From assembly GCA_023715865.1 (NCBI GenBank), contig JAMBOW010000007.1:62001-126000 (forward strand): a DNA stretch of 64,000 nt, read 5' to 3'. Within the stretch, counting starts at the first letter, position 1. Each line of letters begins with the position of its first letter. The position numbers and the translations under genes are program-made. The DNA is from Neobacillus mesonae (GTDB lineage: Bacteria > Bacillota > Bacilli > Paenibacillales > Paenibacillaceae). Shown here in pieces: positions 61,555 to 64,000 of the stretch. Under the pieces are notes generated by a model that was not told the DNA's origin, did no database searches, and saw only the letters and a program-made list of their open reading frames with translations.

Positions 61555-63051
61555 TCAGCGTTTCCCTGCATCTCTGTCTTGAATATCCTCCCAAGCCAGC
61601 CTCATTCGTATAATTCCTTCTTTTATTGCTTCCTCTGAGAGATGCGCATATTTAAAATATACCGAGGGCGCAGACGGAGTTAACTGAAATCTGAGTCCAT
61701 CCGTAAAAAATACTTTTCTCTGCTTACATGCTTTCGTAAAACGCGAATAATCCTCTGGATGGCCTTTCCATATCCCGTAAAAGCCCAGCCCAGCATCTCC
61801 GACATGAAGGGTGAAGATATGATCTGCGTATTGGGTCATCCATTCCGTAAATTTCGCATGCTTCGCCCCATACCTGCGGGTCAGCTTCCGAATATGTCTC
61901 CCATAGCCGCCGCGTGACATCCAAGCTGCCAGCCCTTGCTGTTCATATAGACCGGGCGGAATCGGATCGTAAAAGGATTTAGCAGCAAGCACAGGGCTTA
62001 CAAGCCCCGGAGGCAGCACGGCATACCCCAGACGAAAGCCTTGAGGCATTGTTTTGGAAAAAGAACCGATGTGTACCACCCTCTCCTCCTGATCCAGCAC
62101 CTTTAAAGGTTCAATTGGCCGTCCACGAAAACGAAATTCGCTGTCATAGCTGTCCTCGATAATGATTGCCTGCTTTCTTCTTGCCCATCTAAGAATTTCA
62201 AGTCTACGCTCCAAGCTTAAGACAGCCCCTGTCGGAAACTGCCTGCTGGGTGTCACAAACAAAAGGCGGGCATCCCAATTCTGTGGAATAATGCCCTCAT
62301 GGTCAACAGACACAGAAATCACCCTTCCTCCGCAAACCTGGACAGCCTGTGCAAACCCTCTAAACCCCGGATCCTCAACAACTGCTCCTTCACCCGGATT
62401 CAGCAAAATCTGAGAAAGCAGCGCAATGGCCTGCATAGAGCCGCTGAACAGCACAATTTCCTCGGCTTGTACTACAATCCCTCGAGTCGCTCCAAGGTGA
62501 GCCGCGATAGCTTCTCTTAATCGCATGTCTCCTGCCGGATCATTTATACTTGTATGTTCCCTCTGACGTGAGCCTGCGATAAGTGCACTCTTCCATTCGG
62601 CAAAAGGAAAATCAGAATCAGACTGCTCTGCTGCATTGAAACGTATATCTTCTTCCTGAGGATGCAGCTTCACCTCCTGATCTGTCAGGAGAAGATGACG
62701 GCTGTTCTCTTTTATTTCTCTATACTGATCCGCCGCCCTCTCCCCCCATGCGGATAATCTAATGTCCGTGTGAACTGCTCTTACCCTCTCCATTTCAGCG
62801 CCGGCAAAAGTGACATAGGTTCCTCGTCCCGTCTCGGTTTGAATATAGCCGTCAGCCTGCAGCATGTCATAAGCCGTCGCCACCGAACCTCGAGAAAGTC
62901 CGTATTGCAAAGCCAGCTCACGGCTGGCCGGCAGTCTGCTTCCGCCAGCCAAAGTACCGGATAAAATACCATCCCTTATTGCGTGATAGAGCGCGCTGTA
63001 TTTATATCGATATTGCTTGACATAGCGCTCCCAGGAAAGCGTAAACTCCAT
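61555..63051 (-). CDS. MocR/GabR-type PLP-dependent transcriptional regulator
   Basis: The protein has 498 residues. A GntR winged helix (about 13-80; LPASRELALQYGLSRGSVATAYDML) is fused to a fold-type-I aminotransferase domain (about 120-490). The PLP lysine lies in IGSFSKTMPQGFRLG near 325. The start at 63051 has GGAGGT about 10 bases upstream and matches the usual family N-terminus; a longer frame to 63222 would overlap the divergent gene. It faces a PNPOx-like gene, the standard arrangement for MocR control of vitamin-B6-related or amine genes. Confidence 0.92.
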   Translation of the reverse strand: MEFTLSWERYVKQYRYKYSALYHAIRDGILSGTLAGGSRLPASRELALQYGLSRGSVATAYDMLQADGYIQTETGRGTYVTFAGAEMERVRAVHTDIRLSAWGERAADQYREIKENSRHLLLTDQEVKLHPQEEDIRFNAAEQSDSDFPFAEWKSALIAGSRQREHTSINDPAGDMRLREAIAAHLGATRGIVVQAEEIVLFSGSMQAIALLSQILLNPGEGAVVEDPGFRGFAQAVQVCGGRVISVSVDHEGIIPQNWDARLLFVTPSRQFPTGAVLSLERRLEILRWARRKQAIIIEDSYDSEFRFRGRPIEPLKVLDQEERVVHIGSFSKTMPQGFRLGYAVLPPGLVSPVLAAKSFYDPIPPGLYEQQGLAAWMSRGGYGRHIRKLTRRYGAKHAKFTEWMTQYADHIFTLHVGDAGLGFYGIWKGHPEDYSRFTKACKQRKVFFTDGLRFQLTPSAPSVYFKYAHLSEEAIKEGIIRMRLAWEDIQDRDAGKR

Positions 63052-63105
63052 CTCATGACTACCTCCGCTCACTTTATAACCATTCTTAATAGCTGTATTG
63101 TAATA

Positions 63106-63140
63106 AATTGGCCTATAGAAAAACAACTTAATTGGATCTT
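63106..63140. promoter_or_regulatory. candidate MocR operator (direct repeat)
   Basis: AATTGG occurs twice in the same orientation (63106-63111 and 63130-63135), 24 bases apart, within the 148-base divergent region. MocR proteins typically bind two direct repeats about two helical turns apart. Confidence 0.35.
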
Positions 63141-63199
63141 TTTTCATGACACCAGGCGCAATAAGATAGGTTAATAAAACGTTACAGGAGGAACACTTG

Positions 63200-63817
63200 A
63201 TGAGAAGAAAAGAATTTACCATTCAAGAAGAAGAGGAAATCACCGAGTTTTTATCTGCTCAAACCTTCGGATTTCTAGGTACCGTCAGCCCGGAAAACAA
63301 ACCAAGGGTCACACCTCTTAATTTCGTATACGATGAAGGAAACTTTTATTTTCACGGCAGTCTCGCAGGGGAAAAGATGAAACATATCAAGGCGAACAGC
63401 GAGGTCAGCTTCACGGTGGCGGAAGAGTATTCTCTCATCCCTTCTTATTTCAGCGATCCCTTGCTCGCCTGTCCCGCAACCGCCTTTTTCAAGAGTGTTA
63501 CTGCGAGCGGTTACGCGGAAAAAGTGGTGGATCTGCAGGAGAAGGCACGTGCCCTGAGCAAATTTATGGAAAAGCTGCAGCCTCAAGGAGGATATTTGCC
63601 GATTGATGCAGACGATCCCAGATATAAAGGCGAGTTAAAAGCAGTCGCTGTCGTTCGAATCGTACCTGAAACACTGACAGCTAAATTTAAGTTTGGACAA
63701 AATCTGAAGAAAGAAAGGCATGAGCATTTACAACAGCAGCTAGAAGAGCGCGGTGGATCAAAGGATGCGGAAACTGTAGATATGATGCGAAAATATTGTC
63801 CTTTTCACTCTGAATGA
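63200..63817 (+). CDS. PNPOx-like FMN-binding split-barrel protein
   Basis: The protein has 205 residues. It has the pyridoxamine-5'-phosphate-oxidase-like barrel: FGFLGTVSPENKPRVTPLNF near 22-41, NFYFHGSLAGEKMKHI near 48-63 and VSFTVAEEYSLIPSYF, with a long C-terminal helical part. The start is ATG at 63200, with AGGAGG 8 bases upstream; the adjacent TTG is too close. It belongs to the 5-nitroimidazole-reductase-like branch by N-terminal pattern, so true PNP oxidase activity is doubtful. It is divergent from, and probably regulated by, the MocR gene. Confidence 0.88.
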   Translation: MRRKEFTIQEEEEITEFLSAQTFGFLGTVSPENKPRVTPLNFVYDEGNFYFHGSLAGEKMKHIKANSEVSFTVAEEYSLIPSYFSDPLLACPATAFFKSVTASGYAEKVVDLQEKARALSKFMEKLQPQGGYLPIDADDPRYKGELKAVAVVRIVPETLTAKFKFGQNLKKERHEHLQQQLEERGGSKDAETVDMMRKYCPFHSE

Positions 63818-63913
63818 TCATGTTTTTCCCTTCCAAAAACCGTTCATACTATAACGATAGATCAATCAAGTAACGCGGTAACGCACTGTAAACGTCATTT
63901 GTATTGTTTTTCC

Positions 63914-63942
63914 GTGACGACCGCTTGGCTTGGTGCTATAAT
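63914..63942 (+). promoter_or_regulatory. sigma-A-type promoter of the truncated rightmost gene
   Basis: GTGACG (63914-63919) and a perfect TATAAT (63937-63942) are 17 bases apart, about 55 bases before the next start codon. Confidence 0.55.
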
Positions 63943-63997
63943 ATGAGGCAGTGTAAATGGTGTCTAATTTATTCAAAGACTTGGAAGGATGAAAACG

Positions 63998-64000
63998 ATG
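63998..64000 (+). CDS. start codon of a gene cut by the window end
   Basis: The final ATG follows GGAAGG (63983-63988) by 9 bases and lies downstream of a good promoter. An ATG at 63989 is in the same frame but too close to that site. No protein sequence is visible. Confidence 0.4.

Overview
The window comes from a low-to-medium GC, endospore-forming Bacillales bacterium, most probably Paenibacillus or a close relative. This is inferred from a gerE-type sporulation regulator, a YhcN/YlaJ sporulation lipoprotein, CgeB-like and YheC/YheD-like spore-surface genes, strong AGGAGG ribosome sites, a Fur box, a cre site, and a large plant-polysaccharide uptake cluster with a membrane-bound AraC regulator. 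No rRNA, tRNA, CRISPR array, transposase or prophage was seen.

Layout. 1-1140: start of a leftward gene and a DUF72 gene. 1146-5290: leftward iron-siderophore uptake operon (AraC regulator joined in frame to a siderophore-binding lipoprotein, then two FecCD permeases, no ATPase), with Fur boxes at the promoter and inside the fused gene. 5293-18607: leftward cluster for plant cell-wall rhamnose/galacturonate oligosaccharides (membrane AraC sensor, two permeases, binding lipoprotein, GH106-like and GH105-like hydrolases, oxidoreductase), with a cre site at its promoter and an internal hairpin separating transporter from hydrolases. 18854-20215: M20 dipeptidase. 20216-21441: gene-free DNA carrying a 270-bp-period tandem repeat. 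21442-24768: gerE, then rpiR-type regulator, nagB and nagA. 24794-29924: sporulation lipoprotein and a Gld-like ABC operon. 30163-34275: a glycosyltransferase, a VanRS-like two-component system and an S11 carboxypeptidase.

34283-58619 is the unusual part: about 24 kb, nearly all leftward, of glycosyltransferases, nucleotide-sugar enzymes, two CgeB-like proteins, small helical proteins and a fibre-like protein, followed by a divergent YheC/YheD-like ATP-grasp gene. The fibre protein contains 88 consecutive ten-residue repeats with no insertion or deletion and a lectin-like tip. Many of the neighbouring enzymes carry Lys/Arg-rich tails or a short glycine-every-fourth-residue module fused to unrelated catalytic domains. 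I read this as a spore-surface glycan and fibre assembly locus whose enzymes share localisation tags. The spore link rests on CgeB, YheC/YheD and SpsI resemblance; the localisation role is inference.

58712-64000: phosphatidylserine decarboxylase, a possible 34-residue basic peptide gene, an AraC regulator, an AIM24/TIGR00266 protein, a MocR regulator divergent from a flavin-binding PNPOx-like protein, and the promoter and first codon of a gene cut by the window end.
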